In this document: in pieces, positions 44,546-55,349 of the stretch
Position numbering within the stretch: position 1 is the first letter of the stretch
Layout of the letters: each line of letters opens with the position of its first letter
Assembly: GCF_002865645.1 (NCBI RefSeq)
Contig: NW_020194518.1
Coordinates: 1,301,463 to 1,365,462 of the forward strand
Direction: 5' to 3'
Source: Hyaloscypha bicolor E
Lineage: Eukaryota > Ascomycota > Leotiomycetes > Helotiales > Hyaloscyphaceae
Length of the DNA stretch: 64,000 bases
Notes under the pieces: generated by a model
The model's database searches: none
What the model was told of the DNA's origin: nothing
The model's input: only the letters and a program-made list of their open reading frames with translations
Made by a program: the position numbers and the translations under genes

Positions 44546-45644
44546 GATGACTGTAACCCGCGGATGATTTTGTGTTGAAACTGAAGAAGAGTGTGGGTTC
44601 TGAAAGAGGTCCACATTGGACGCGATAGTCGAGCCAAGCTTCGCGAGGAGGGAAACGCGGGGACCAATCAGAGCCTTGCATTTCATTCGCTGATTGGAGG
44701 GTGGTATAATTTGGAAATTACATACGAAGGGCTCGCTGTTAATTAATCACTATTTAAATTTGGAATTTAGTAGTGCGGGTTAAAAGATATAGATACATCA
44801 ATGAAGAAACATCCGTTGATCTTGACTCCGCAGCAGGGGTAAGAGACAAGAAATCAGCAGGTGATAGATGGATGTCAGATATGACAGCTTCTATCTCTTC
44901 GACCTCATTCTAAAGACTCAGTACAGTAATATGATGGCCCAATCCTGCAACTCAAGACTACCATCTTCCATTCTGATCTCCATCTCTCACAATTTCGCTC
45001 TTCCTCTTCACGCTTGAGGAGGTCTGCAAAACCCCGGCCTTTCTTAGAACCCACCGAGCACATTTCTACGTCGTCCACCCAGTCCCTATCCATAGGATCA
45101 AAACAACAATAAGACCATAACGCATAACAAAGGGAACCCAATCTCCGGCCCCAATGCTCTTCATGTTGTCCCTGCCTGTGGTCCTTCATCGATCTCGCTC
45201 TGTACGCTTTCCCGATTGCCGAAACCATTTCGTCCTTTTCTTCTTGATCGCTGTCCTTTTGAGCCTAGGAGCGGCCGTTGAGATCTGCAGACAGCGGCGT
45301 GATATGGAGAGTAGTGTGTTAAGAGAAACGTGTAAGAGAGTGGGAGGAGACAGTCCCTGAGGGTCGCTGGAGCGAGCCGCGATATTTGAAAACGTGAGAG
45401 CACGATTAGAAGAATGTCTGTGATGCCCGGACTGCGTTTGAGGTTCCCGGAAGAAGGAGAAGATACTTAAAAGTTCCAAGGTTACGAACAAGGCTGATGC
45501 AAGGTCGTAGGGCATCTCGATTAAGAATGGGGATGTGACAGCTTTCAGCCACTATAGCGAACACAAATCCATTTTATGCCGTGAATAGAATCGATTACTT
45601 CACGAGGCGGCTTAATTGCTGGCGGGAGGACCCAAAGAAGCAAT
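44546..45644. other. Stretch with small uncertain minus-strand frames
   Basis: A minus-strand frame at 45186-45515 ends in a presequence-like LQISTAAPRLKRTAIKKKRTKW. A separate short frame beginning at an ATG near 45167 encodes a single hydrophobic helix (MRYGLIVVLILWIGTGW). They may be parts of one more small mitochondrial-type gene, but no splice links them convincingly. Confidence 0.35.
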
Positions 45645-46184
45645 TTAATCCCTCTCCACACGACGGTCCCTCCTTTCGAACTCCCTCAAGCCTCGATCAG
45701 CGTCCTCCTTTGAACTGTAATATCTCACTAGAGCCCACACATGGTATAGCCAATACTTGGGGGTGTTAGAATATCGCGGCAGAACCAAGCCAAATATATC
45801 AATGGGAGCTGCCTCCTGCAGTTGCGAAAGGACATCATCTCTTACACGAAAAAAACCGCAAGCATCGGAGGAGGTAATCCATTTATCACACCGGAATTGG
45901 TCTCGGAACCTGGCATGCGCTGAAGCAAGACTTGGAGGGTGCCAATTTTCAGACATGCGAGATTGCCGAAGGTGTGATTGTAGATGAAGCACAAGAGCTT
46001 CTCGAAGACTTGGGTACCGGTCGAAGAGTTCTGGATGCTTGACCATGCACCGGGAGATGTAAGTTGGGTCTTTATCCTCGATCTGCTGAAGACTTTGGTC
46101 CTTGTGGCGACCGAAGGGCAAGCGATACTGCTCTGCTCGCTGAATAGCGGTCCCTTTGCTCAAAGTTGCCGAATTCGAGTTCAT
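45645..46184 (-). CDS. Small protein with ExoX-C/DUF3820-like domain
   Basis: 179 residues from the ATG at 46184. The N-terminal half has YRLPFGRHKDQSLQQIEDKDPTYISRCMVKHPE..., the pattern PFGKHKGKxLxEI...YLxWL seen in exonuclease-X C-terminal/DUF3820-like domains, which are thought to bind nucleic acid or act next to nuclease domains. The C-terminal half (WHPPSLASAHARF..., YWLYHVWALVRYY) is unknown. There is no catalytic exonuclease domain, so activity should not be assumed. Confidence 0.6.
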   Translation of the reverse strand: MNSNSATLSKGTAIQRAEQYRLPFGRHKDQSLQQIEDKDPTYISRCMVKHPELFDRYPSLREALVLHLQSHLRQSRMSENWHPPSLASAHARFRDQFRCDKWITSSDACGFFRVRDDVLSQLQEAAPIDIFGLVLPRYSNTPKYWLYHVWALVRYYSSKEDADRGLREFERRDRRVERD

Positions 46185-46506
46185 TGTGATTAGAAGTCGA
46201 AGCAAGGTAAAGGCAATCGATGAGAGAGAGCGTGATTAAGCGTCGGTTGTGTGAGGAAAAAACGTTGAATTGTGCGCTCCCCTAGTAATATACTTTGTAG
46301 ATTTGGAGTGGTCTGTTTCGAAGGGCGTGGCCGGACTGATGAGAAAGCGGGGAGTTTGGTTCACTAGATTAGTGTATGAAGTCAAGTCCCATAGCCGGCC
46401 ATTTTGGTGCGTCACGACCAACCAAACTCCGTCTTCTCTTTTTTACCGATCCGTCGTAGTGCTATTCTTGAACTTTGTAGGGCCACGCGCATACAGGACA
46501 GCAAGC
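46185..46506. other. Intergenic stretch
   Basis: Promoter of the ExoX-C-like gene and 3' end of the regulator gene. Nothing else seen. Confidence 0.5.
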
Positions 46507-48084
46507 TCAGCACACAAGGGCCAGCTTCCTGAATATCTCCCTCGGTGATTCTTTGCTTGGATCCCCATTCTCAAGCCCCTCCACTGCTTCCTCTTTCATC
46601 ATAGCTTGCAAAATTACAGCAGAGCCTGTCTGTTCAAGAATTCCGCCGCCCTTCTTCGCCCGACCATGCTCGTCTGGAAGTCCTAAAGCGTCGTCGATCT
46701 TGTTGAGGAAATTTGTACCAATCTGGACAAGGATTTGGACTTGGAAGTTCATGTGCGGAGCAAAACCTCCAAGTTTGAGCCCTGGGAACAGTGGAGGAAG
46801 TTTTATTTTCCTTTCTTTCGCAACCACGAGTGCGGTGTAGATGCTGGAGAAGATCGTCCGATAGATGCGAATGAGACAGACGTAGCAGGTGAGGATTGAG
46901 AGCATCATAGGGACATCGCATCGTATGCTGGTGCCTACTAGGGGCTTCGAACTTGTAGGTATTTCAAAGGAGGCCATATCGGATCCATTGGGCATTGTCT
47001 CGTTGTGCCATGAAGTGAACGCATTTATGATGTCTTGATCTTCATCAGAACAATCAGACTCTGGTTGAGAATCACTAAGTCCCGAGCTTGACTCTCCAGG
47101 CAGTGGAGGAGTGAAATTTTGTAGAATCGAAACGAAGATTTCTGCCTTGTTGAGCATTCTTCCGACGAGGAAGTTGTACTCTTCTGTCCTGCCATCTGCA
47201 TTCCTCTGACTGGAGGCGAGGGATACTCTTGCCGTGCGTTTACATGGACACTTTCCAACATCTCTCATCAGGTTCAAGTCTGCCAGTAAACCGGAATGCA
47301 ACTCTGCGAGGCTTCTCAGAACCTCTTCTTTCAAATCTGTTTTCTCCAGATGTATCTCGCGAATTTCCGCTGATGACTCCCCGCCACGAGGAACAGAACG
47401 GTCTACTCTGATATCTGGGTCAATTTCAGAATCTGATTGGCGAGCACTTCCACGTCCAGGCACCTCGAGATCCATAACGTCGTGCTGGGGGCTTCCAAGA
47501 GCGTTCATGTGCGTCATGTCGAGCAAGTTCACAAAATCCAAAGTATCGGGACCAAGATGACTTGATTCTTGGGTTGCTCTACCAACATTAAATGGTTCAA
47601 TGAGATTGTAGTCTTGAGGGTTTGAGATTCCAGAACTGGCATGATCTCGATGGGATGCCGAAGTTTCTGACGACAGCAACCCCGGCTGGAGAATGTTATC
47701 CCAGTCAAGTAGCCATGACGGTGAGGATCCAAAGGCTGCATCGCGGGAATGAGATGAGATTGACGGAATGGATTGAGATTGTGTACACGAAACAGCTGAC
47801 AGCGATTGCCCCGGATTTCGTGATACATCGGCATTTGAGATTTTCATTTGCTTCTCTCTTGCCGACTTACTCGGCCGACCGGGTCGACCCGATATTCCGG
47901 TTGAACAAGTCACCCCGGCCTTGGAACATCGTTGACACGGCTTTGAGATATCGGTCGTGCTCTCATCGCGCAGGCAGCGAAGTTTATGAGACCTGCAGCG
48001 GTCGCAGGCTGATCGTCGTGGGAGCTGGTCATCCGGAGCTCGTTGAACGCTTTCTCGAGTGTTCTCGCTGCCTTCGGGAGGCAT
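46507..48084 (-). CDS. Zn(II)2Cys6 transcription factor
   Basis: 525 residues in one exon from the ATG at 48084. The binuclear zinc cluster is complete: Cys27, 30, 37, 50, 53 and 60 in CDRCRSHKLRC...KPCQRCSKAGVTC, followed by a basic GRPGRPSKSAREKQ linker. A long Ser/Asp-rich region and a C-terminal helical domain follow (CDVPMMLSILTCYVCLIRIYRTIFSSIYTAL, then FQVQILVQIGTNFLNKIDDALGLP), the layout of AflR-like fungal regulators. It binds DNA, probably at CGG-type sites. No metabolite cluster is adjacent, although a reductase gene (48656-49749) lies just upstream. Target genes are unknown. Confidence 0.9.
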   Translation of the reverse strand: MPPEGSENTRESVQRAPDDQLPRRSACDRCRSHKLRCLRDESTTDISKPCQRCSKAGVTCSTGISGRPGRPSKSAREKQMKISNADVSRNPGQSLSAVSCTQSQSIPSISSHSRDAAFGSSPSWLLDWDNILQPGLLSSETSASHRDHASSGISNPQDYNLIEPFNVGRATQESSHLGPDTLDFVNLLDMTHMNALGSPQHDVMDLEVPGRGSARQSDSEIDPDIRVDRSVPRGGESSAEIREIHLEKTDLKEEVLRSLAELHSGLLADLNLMRDVGKCPCKRTARVSLASSQRNADGRTEEYNFLVGRMLNKAEIFVSILQNFTPPLPGESSSGLSDSQPESDCSDEDQDIINAFTSWHNETMPNGSDMASFEIPTSSKPLVGTSIRCDVPMMLSILTCYVCLIRIYRTIFSSIYTALVVAKERKIKLPPLFPGLKLGGFAPHMNFQVQILVQIGTNFLNKIDDALGLPDEHGRAKKGGGILEQTGSAVILQAMMKEEAVEGLENGDPSKESPREIFRKLALVC

Positions 48085-48655
48085 GATGATAAAAAGGTCA
48101 ACCGAAACTGCTCTTTGCCAGGAGAAGCGTCGATGTTTGTTCAAAGTGAGTGGATTGGGGTGAGGTTGCTGCGAGGAGCTAAAGTTAGCGAATTTCTAGG
48201 CTTACAAATCAGATTCAGGGGCTACAGCTCCATCACGTGACAGTGATAATCGACTTGGACTTCATGATTTGACTTCAATACGTGATGTAATGATAAAATA
48301 AGACCTCAGATTCTTATGTACACGTGTGCTAATTATAGAGGCACAGGTTCCGGCGGGTTTTAAAACATGAAAATGAAGTAAACAGTGACCGAATATCCCG
48401 AAACTCTAAGGCCAGCTTGAAAGGACATATTGTATCGAAGTCTATTGGAACATTGTCTTGCTTGTACTTATTAAATAAGGCCAACATTTCTAGAAAGGAT
48501 TGTTGGTAATGTTCTCTAATACTCAATAGCTTTGCCAAGAGAAGACGGGGAGATCGGGCTGCCCAACCGTAACGCGATTCAGCAATTGATAACAAAGAGT
48601 TTTCTAGAATATGATTAAAAGAATCTCCCTGATAAATGAAGTGCTGTGTAATAGC
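48085..48655. other. Intergenic stretch with an unexplained minus-strand frame
   Basis: An open minus frame at about 48329-48625 (...HILENSLLSIAESRYGW then SPRLLLAKLL) looks protein-like but has no recognised family and no good start. It may be a gene fragment. Confidence 0.35.
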
Positions 48656-49749
48656 TCAAGTTTTAGAATTGAGAATCCCATCAACTTCAGGTGCAAACTT
48701 TCTCAGAATCTGCAGAATCTCATCCCACGTCCTGATTTGAAGCACTTTCCCTTCCTCACTTGTGACGAGCTCTCCCTTTCTGTAAAATAGAAAAGTCAGT
48801 CAAAATTGACCCCTGATGTCCTGGTCTGAGTCCTCACTCACTTGTAAAAAACATCATGACTCCAAAATTTCCCATGGGCTTCAGGTCCCAGAGCCGCCCC
48901 ACTAACCAATGTCCTACTCCCTTCTTCACACGATCTCGCAAAGATCTGCTGAAAAATGCCATTTGTCACCTTCAGAAATGTTCCAAACTCTCGACCAAGA
49001 TTTGTTCTACAAAGACCGGGACACACTGTCGTGACTATAACTTCCGACTCCCCGAATGTACTCAAGGTCTTGGAAGCAATGCTGTCCACAACATATTGAA
49101 GCAGCAACTTCGAAACCTGATACTGAGTCATGTAGTTGAAGAAATCCTTGCTGCTAAGTTTCTCTACGACCTTATCTTCTGGACCGAGCTTGAGCATCTC
49201 TGAAGTGACTTGAGCTTGTCCGTTGCTCCCTACGAACTCGAGATGTGTAGGCTGCCCAGTCTTAGCAGTCGTCTGTCGGAGCTTGGGGAGCAGTAAGATG
49301 GCAAGCAACGCTGTCGATATGACGTTAACTTGAAGCGACATCTCGTATCCATCTGGACTGACTTGGTATGAGGGGGCTGCAATGCCGGCATTGAGGATCG
49401 CAACGTCGACTCGTGGGACTTCCTTCGTGATTGTGTCTGCGAACTTCTTGACGGAGGCGAAGGCGCTCATGTCGAGTTGGAAGAGCTTGATATTCGAAGA
49501 GAGGTAGCCAGTTCGTTGGCAGATAAGCTTTTTGGCGTCCTCGCCCCGCTGAAGAGAGCGCACGCCAAAGATGAGGGATGAAGCGCCGAGGGCAGCAAAT
49601 TTGACAGCTGCTTCCAGACCAAGTCCAACATTAGCACCTGTTATGAGGACAGTCTTGCCTGCAAAAGAGGTCTTGGGGTCCTTGGGTGGATTGTGCTTTG
49701 CCCACCAAAACATGGATATTCCTTGCTTGTCAGGTGCTGAGTCTACCAT
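48656..49749 (-). CDS. Short-chain dehydrogenase/reductase
   Basis: Exons 49749-48842 and 48779-48656 (62-bp intron) give 343 residues. The Rossmann motif TGANVGLG is at residues 37-44, followed by an NAG strand-4 motif (AILNAGIA), an active-site Ser region (FVGSNG) and a catalytic YQVSK. The arrangement resembles the retinol-dehydrogenase/WW-oxidoreductase-like SDR subgroup common in fungal secondary metabolism. NADP(H) preference is suggested by the Arg after strand 2 (FGVRSLQRG). The substrate is unknown. The C-terminal exon adds KGELVTSEEGKV...RTWDEILQIL, as in full-length relatives. Confidence 0.9.
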
Positions 49750-50859
49750 GTTTGCTAGTTGGTTGCAGCTGGAAAAGTATGAAAACAAGTAGGTACAATG
49801 GAAGAAAAGTTTGCGAGTGTGCTCTTAGAAGGAAGAATTAATGAATTCAGAAGAGAGTACATCAGTTAGAAGTATAATTAATTATCCGATCGTCCACTGC
49901 CGGGCAGTAATGTTCGTTGCCCTTTGAAAGAGGCCAAGGGGCTAAGCGATACAATATGCTCCGAGCTCGTTCGCCGACTCTCCGAACACTTCAACAGTGC
50001 AACATAACTCTGACTCGGAGACTCGGAGCATTTAAGTTGCAAGACAAACCCTACTTGGGGCAACTTTCGACCGAAAATTCGAAACTTTAGTATGCCGCCG
50101 TTGTCACTTAAAACGTCCGAATTGGATGAAGCATCGCTCACGTGATAAGCGGAAGTGAAGCTTGACTTGCTGCGAAAGTCCGTAGCTTTGATAGACCTAT
50201 CAGAAGCAGGTGGTCACATATGATGTCTTTGCTTTCTTCCATTATCACTAGAGTAGGATATTGTAGTTGCTCGTACACCAGCAGGAGAGTAATCCTCCGA
50301 GCTTGTTCGCCGAATCTCGGGAATATTTCAACACTTCAACAGCATAACGTAACTCTTACCTCGAGAATGAAAATTTAAAAATATTCTGATATGCCCTACA
50401 TGGCTACGCCAGAAAATTCGAGTTTGAGGCATTAATCTACCAACTTACTCACTTATAGCCTCGTGAAGGATATTGCAACTCGCGTGATCCAGGGGCTCGC
50501 TTGCTAAGAATAGTGGAGCCCCCCCTGAGAAATACTCCATTTTCCAAACATTTCACGGAATGTATGTCAAATGTCTCTGGTAGGCTCGTGAATCCAATAA
50601 TAACAGCTTGAGCAGCCAAATCTCCATTACGTGATTGATCAATGGCCCTCTAGTACGGGAGAGCACGGTGGGGTGATGAGCCTCAAAGTACCGACGGAGC
50701 TACGTTACACAGATTCCTCCCAATGTTGAACGAAGTACCAGATTCAAGCTATAAGCTTGTTGCTACTGGTGATGGTTGACTAGCAACGAGTCTCTGACAC
50801 AGTGACATATTTTCATAGGCAGTTTCGCAACGAACCCTCGGGTTCCTCCCCCCACCTCT
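49750..50859. other. Intergenic stretch
   Basis: No gene recognised. Two segments (about 49970-50040 and 50290-50340) share CTCCGAGCTyGTTCGCCGA...CAACA...TAACTCT, so a short dispersed repeat is present twice. Confidence 0.5.
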
Positions 50860-51447
50860 CAACTCCATGATGAAGATGTACTGGTTTCCAACTATTTGGC
50901 AGCATTCATTGACTATTTTATGTGGACTTTAGGGCAAAACCTTGGCTACAGTGTTGGGAGAGCTGAGCTCGAATTCTGCTCGATTGTCCCTTCGGCTGGA
51001 GCAATATCTCAAAAACGAAGGACCTCAAAGATTTTAAATAGTTCCTGTAAACCACAGGACTGCCAGAAAATACTCGCATGATCCTTGCGATATAATCGGT
51101 AAGTGGTATCGGAGTGTATAGTACAGCGAATCAACTGATGAAATCTCCAGGAAGCAGCTCTGCAACACGCTCTTCATGGGCTCCATGATTTACAATTAGG
51201 AGACAAGTTCGTTTTGTGTGATGCTGGTGGCGAGGGAGTGACTACCGCGCCAGATATCATCCCTGGCATACATCCCGCAATCCAACTGAAGGAGTGTATT
51301 CCGGGGGAAAGGTCATATCTCAGGGCTGCAGACATCAATCAAAGATTCCAAGAATTCTTGGTGCGGAAACTAGGTCGAAAACCAGGATGGGATATAGATA
51401 CCCTGGAAGAAGGTATGAAAGACTTCGATTCGATAGACGACTTGTGA
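50860..51447 (+). pseudogene. Hsp70-like (actin-fold ATPase) relic
   Basis: Only a central slice of the fungal Hsp70-like family remains. FIDYFMWTLGQNLG...RAELEFCSIVPSA corresponds to the segment normally reading ...ELEFCLTVPAIW. After a degenerate stretch with stops, an intron-like GTAAGT...CCAG (about 51101-51151) leads into EAALQHALHGLHDLQLGDKFVLCDAGGEGV, matching the ATP-binding CDAGGGTVD motif with its GTVD half altered. It ends DINQRFQEFLVRKLG...FDSIDDL. The N-terminal phosphate loop and everything after this point are missing. Retention of the old intron suggests decay of a genomic copy rather than retroposition. Confidence 0.72.
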
Positions 51448-52080
51448 CGCTACGTAGTATCAATCACTAGCTAGGTGCAACAGGGAAATGACTTGTTTCG
51501 GTGCTTGTGGGAGATGCGAGGTGGGAAGGTTGATCGCACATGCCTTCGCCAAGCACAACACCTTTTGAAATACATGTGAACACCCGATTCGTTAACTAAG
51601 ATTTTCAAAAACGGCATGGGATCAGTTTTTGGACCATCTAGTAACGCCCCTCTATTTCTTATTTGAGTCTCGACTTGCTAGTAATACGGTGCGTTTATAT
51701 GCCGATTATAATAGGCTTCCCCAGTGAGGTCCTGCAAACACTTCAGCCTCAAGCCGTTAACTCCGCAACATGCATGATGTCTTAAATCCCAAAGCGTTGA
51801 ATTTCTCGTGTTCCATTCCAATTCCCATAGCGAAACCTTAAAAAATACAATCTTCAGCAAACATGCAAGCCAACTTTTGTAACCCCTACTCTCACGGAAC
51901 GGACTTTCGTGGCCTGAGTGTTCGCGGAAAAGATAGAAGAAGGGGGTCAATTGCTATGAAAGGTTCATGGACGAAGAAATCTCAGTCATTAACTCCCATC
52001 TTTGAATTTCTATTTCACTTCAACATATCTAGTAAGAATTCCTCTTCCAACCCCCTCATACCCCCTCGCCCCTTGATGCA
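51448..52080. other. Intergenic stretch
   Basis: No gene seen. It contains the promoter of the MDR oxidoreductase. Confidence 0.5.
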
Positions 52081-53257
52081 ATGTCTTCTCAAACACCACC
52101 ACCCACCATGCGCGCCTGGATCTTCTCCTCTCGCGGTCCACCTCGCCGCGTCTTAATCCTCGCTCCCTCCCACCCAACTCCCTCCGCACCCACAGGCTCC
52201 AGCCTCCTAATCCGCATCTCCCACGCAGCACTCAACCCCGCGGGCCCCGTCCTCATGACCCTCTTCCCCTCCTTCGTCCGCCCAAAGTTCTCGATTCCCG
52301 ATCTCGACTTCTCAGGCACCGTGCTCCAATGTGGGCCTTCCGCTCCCTCAAAATACAAACTTGGGACGAGAGTGTTCGGCTCATTGATACCTGCGAAAGC
52401 GGTGCTGAGTGGGAAGGGAGTACTGGCGGAGTATATAGTTGTTGATGAGGAGACGGCTCCTATGGGTGTTGTGCCGGATGGGATGGAGATGAGTGATGCA
52501 GCGGGACTGGGGAGTTGTGGGCAGACGGCTATGTTTTTGTGTCGGAGGGCTGGGGTGAAGGAGGGCGATAGAGTGCTGGTTAATGGGGCAAGTGGTGGAG
52601 TGGGAACGATGACTGTGCAGGTTGCGAAGGCGATGGGAGCGAGTTTCGTGGTGGGTGTTTGTTCGGGGAGGAATGAGGATATTGTTAAAAATATTGGGGC
52701 TGATGACGTGGGTTCCTAACAATCTTTCGAGGAGGAGATCGTGCTGACGTGCAAGTGAAGGTTGTGGATTATCAAACCCATCAACCGGTGCATGAATATC
52801 TTGCCAGGAAGTATGGAGAGCAGCAGTTTGATGTCATTCTTGATACTGTCGGCTCGCAAGGGCTATATGAAAACAGTCCAAGGCACCTCAAGATACAGGG
52901 GATATTTGTGAACGTCGGAAGTATGGAAGGCCTGATTTGGACCGTTTGGTGCTGGCTCAAGAATACTTGGTGGCCTTCGTTTCTTGGTGGCGTTCCGAGG
53001 AAATACTGTATGTTTAGCACCGTTTTTAACCAAAAGACGGCAGACCTAGTGGCCAAGCATGCGACTGAGGGAAAATTGAAGGCGGTGGTGAGTGAAGTAT
53101 TGGAGATGGAGGATGCGCTCAAGGTATGTGGACGAACTCTTCTGTTGGATGATGCTGACGGTGTCTCGATAAGGGCTACGACATCATCATGAGCAAGAGG
53201 GCCAAGGGGAAGATCGTTGTGCAGATACAAACTGTATCAGAAACCCGAGGGACCTGA
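52081..53257 (+). CDS. Medium-chain (MDR/quinone-reductase-like) oxidoreductase
   Basis: Exons 52081-52707, 52761-53123 and 53174-53257 (introns 53 and 50 bp) give 357 residues. The N-terminal GroES-like domain has HAALNPAGPVLM and PDLDFSGTV. The cofactor domain has AGVKEGDRVLVNGASGGVGTMTVQVAKAMG, the classic NGASGGVG dinucleotide loop. The second exon continues VVDYQTHQPVHEYLARKYGEQQFDVILDTVG. It lacks the Cys/His ligands of zinc alcohol dehydrogenases, so it is of the zinc-free quinone-oxidoreductase/RTN4IP1 type. It probably uses NADPH to reduce quinones or enones; the substrate is unknown. Confidence 0.9.
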
Positions 53258-53338
53258 TGTAGAAACTGTGCTGATGCCGAATGATTTTGTGCATGATTTC
53301 CATACGCGCCTCTTGGCAGTGGCATAAAGCTTCACACA

Positions 53339-55349
53339 TCACCACCCAAAAGCTTCACAATGAAACCATACCTCCCCTGCTCCTCCTTTTCCTTGGAAAA
53401 TTCTGCCTTGAGCCTCTGCACACGCATTCCTAACATCAAGACCCATGCTCGCAGGTCCACAACTTGTGACCGATACGCTCGTCCCTTCTAGTGCATCCAT
53501 AGTATTCCTCCTAAGTAGCTCCTTCAAATCCGGTCTGCCCTTCCCATATATCACGGTAATACTCTTATGCCCCGTAGCAACGGGACCAGCTCGTCTAAGC
53601 GCGCTCTTCTCCGCATCATCATCAGGTGAGATCTCTTTTTCCTCGGTTTGGAGAGAGGAGACATCGTCGGTGATATGGATGTCAATTTTCACCTTTCGGT
53701 TTGAGGTGTGGGATTCTAGGACTCGCTCGAGCTCCCCGACGATCCAGTGCGCTGAATCTGAGTGTCTAACTGCTATCGTGACGTGAACTTCTGCCGTGCT
53801 GATGTTCTCTTGCAAGATGCTTTGAAGCAATGGTAATAAGTACCCAGTGCCCGACCCTCCAGCGATGAGGATCACCGTGTCAGAAGAAGCGAGTTTGCTG
53901 GCTGTGTCGCTATTTCCATACGGGCCGTCGATACTCATGGCCATGGTTCCGTATCGAGTCTCGACAAGCTTCTTCAGGCGCCCAGTAAAGCCTCTGTGTG
54001 GTCGGATGAAGAAGACCATTTCTCCGGATGACGGCAAAGAGCAGATTGTGAACGGATGCATGCTGTATGAATGTAAACCGGGGAGGGCCCAAAATCGGAG
54101 GAATACATGTTGGCCTGGTTTCCAGGACATTTCCGTAGGGACCGAAATCTGAATTGTTGAGTCCGGGAGGAGGATGAATTTCGCCTCGGCCTTGAGACTT
54201 TGAAGTGCGGTGCGAAAAAATGAGAAGATGTAGGTTACCCCATAGAGCGCGAGTGCAGCAATGAAGTAATCCCTGAAGGATTTATCAGTAAAACTCGACA
54301 AGTTCAATAAGGAGAATAGGTACCAAGATGTGAGGCGAAAGTCGCAATGAATGAAGAAGAAGACGATGAAGAATCCTGCCGCAAGGAAGTGGGTAGCCTT
54401 GAAAAATTCATAGAATCGAGTACTGTGATCTCCGTCAGTAGCCGTGCTGCTATGTGCCAATTGCGGAGCTGGTAGATTTACCGTATGACACCGATGGACA
54501 TGATGTTCATGTACGCTTGAGGGATGAGGGCAGCGACACCAGTCCAATAAACCACGCTCGTCTTCCACTGTGTCATCATATCTCCTTTTCGGATGTGAAC
54601 CACAATGAACGGGAACGTATGAACCAAAGCTAACACAAACATTGCCCAACTAGTCCAGCGGTGGAAGACCATAAGTTTCTCATGAGATATGCCAGTCATA
54701 TACGTGACATAGTTGAGCTTCGAGGACAAGACCCTATGAGAAAACATGAGTTCTGAGCAGAGTCCGGGCAACGAATGATGAAGATTCCTCACATCACAAA
54801 TGGAAGTAGAGCTACAGCCATCCATCCTGACCTGGTTGCCAGAGGCGGGGAACCTCCATAAGACAGTTTCTTCGTATTCGGCCAGTAGTATGGTTTTGGG
54901 CCAAGTGTCAGAGCTGAACAGTCAGTACTTGAAGTGTACAGGAACGTGATGTTCAAGAGCTCACCAAAGAAGTATATAGCCCCGCAAACACCCAACAACA
55001 TCACGCCAGCGGAAGGCGAATACCATCTCAAGCCTTGGATATAAAATGATCTGTATGAAAGGAATCGACCAGTCGCTAATCCTCTCCGCCATGTGAGATT
55101 CCCACTCGCTCTTGACTTTGATCTCCTCGATATGGTTGATATAATGTTTCCAATTGTGAACACGCCAATGATCGCACACATGAAATAAACGGTGGCGTAT
55201 CCGTATACATGATCTGCTTGATACCAGTACCTCCAGTAACCTTGTCGATACTCACACTGAGCTGGCGCCAATTTGCAGGTGTCTGTTCGTGATGAGTGAA
55301 GCATGACTGGATAGTCCAGCCAAGGAAGCCCCGTCATACTTATCGACAT
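53339..55349 (-). CDS. Ferric reductase, FRE family
   Basis: Exons 55349-54793, 54733-54482, 54422-54324 and 54272-53339 (introns 59, 59 and 51 bp) give 613 residues. The 51-bp intron is in frame and, if kept, would add a spurious insert between FRLTSW and DYFIAALALYG. The membrane part has the paired heme histidines (HRWTSWAMFVLALVHTFPF and THFLAAGFFIVFFFIH). It is followed by the FAD-binding HPFTICSLPS and the NADPH-binding GGSGTGYLLPLL and CGPASM. FRE enzymes reduce Fe3+ or Cu2+ at the plasma membrane before uptake. No iron permease or siderophore gene is adjacent. Its 3' end is 82 bp from that of the convergent MDR oxidoreductase. Confidence 0.93.

Noticed and set aside
46507..50000. A secondary-metabolite cluster around the Zn2Cys6 regulator and the SDR
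   Set aside because: No polyketide synthase, peptide synthetase, terpene cyclase or P450 lies in the window.
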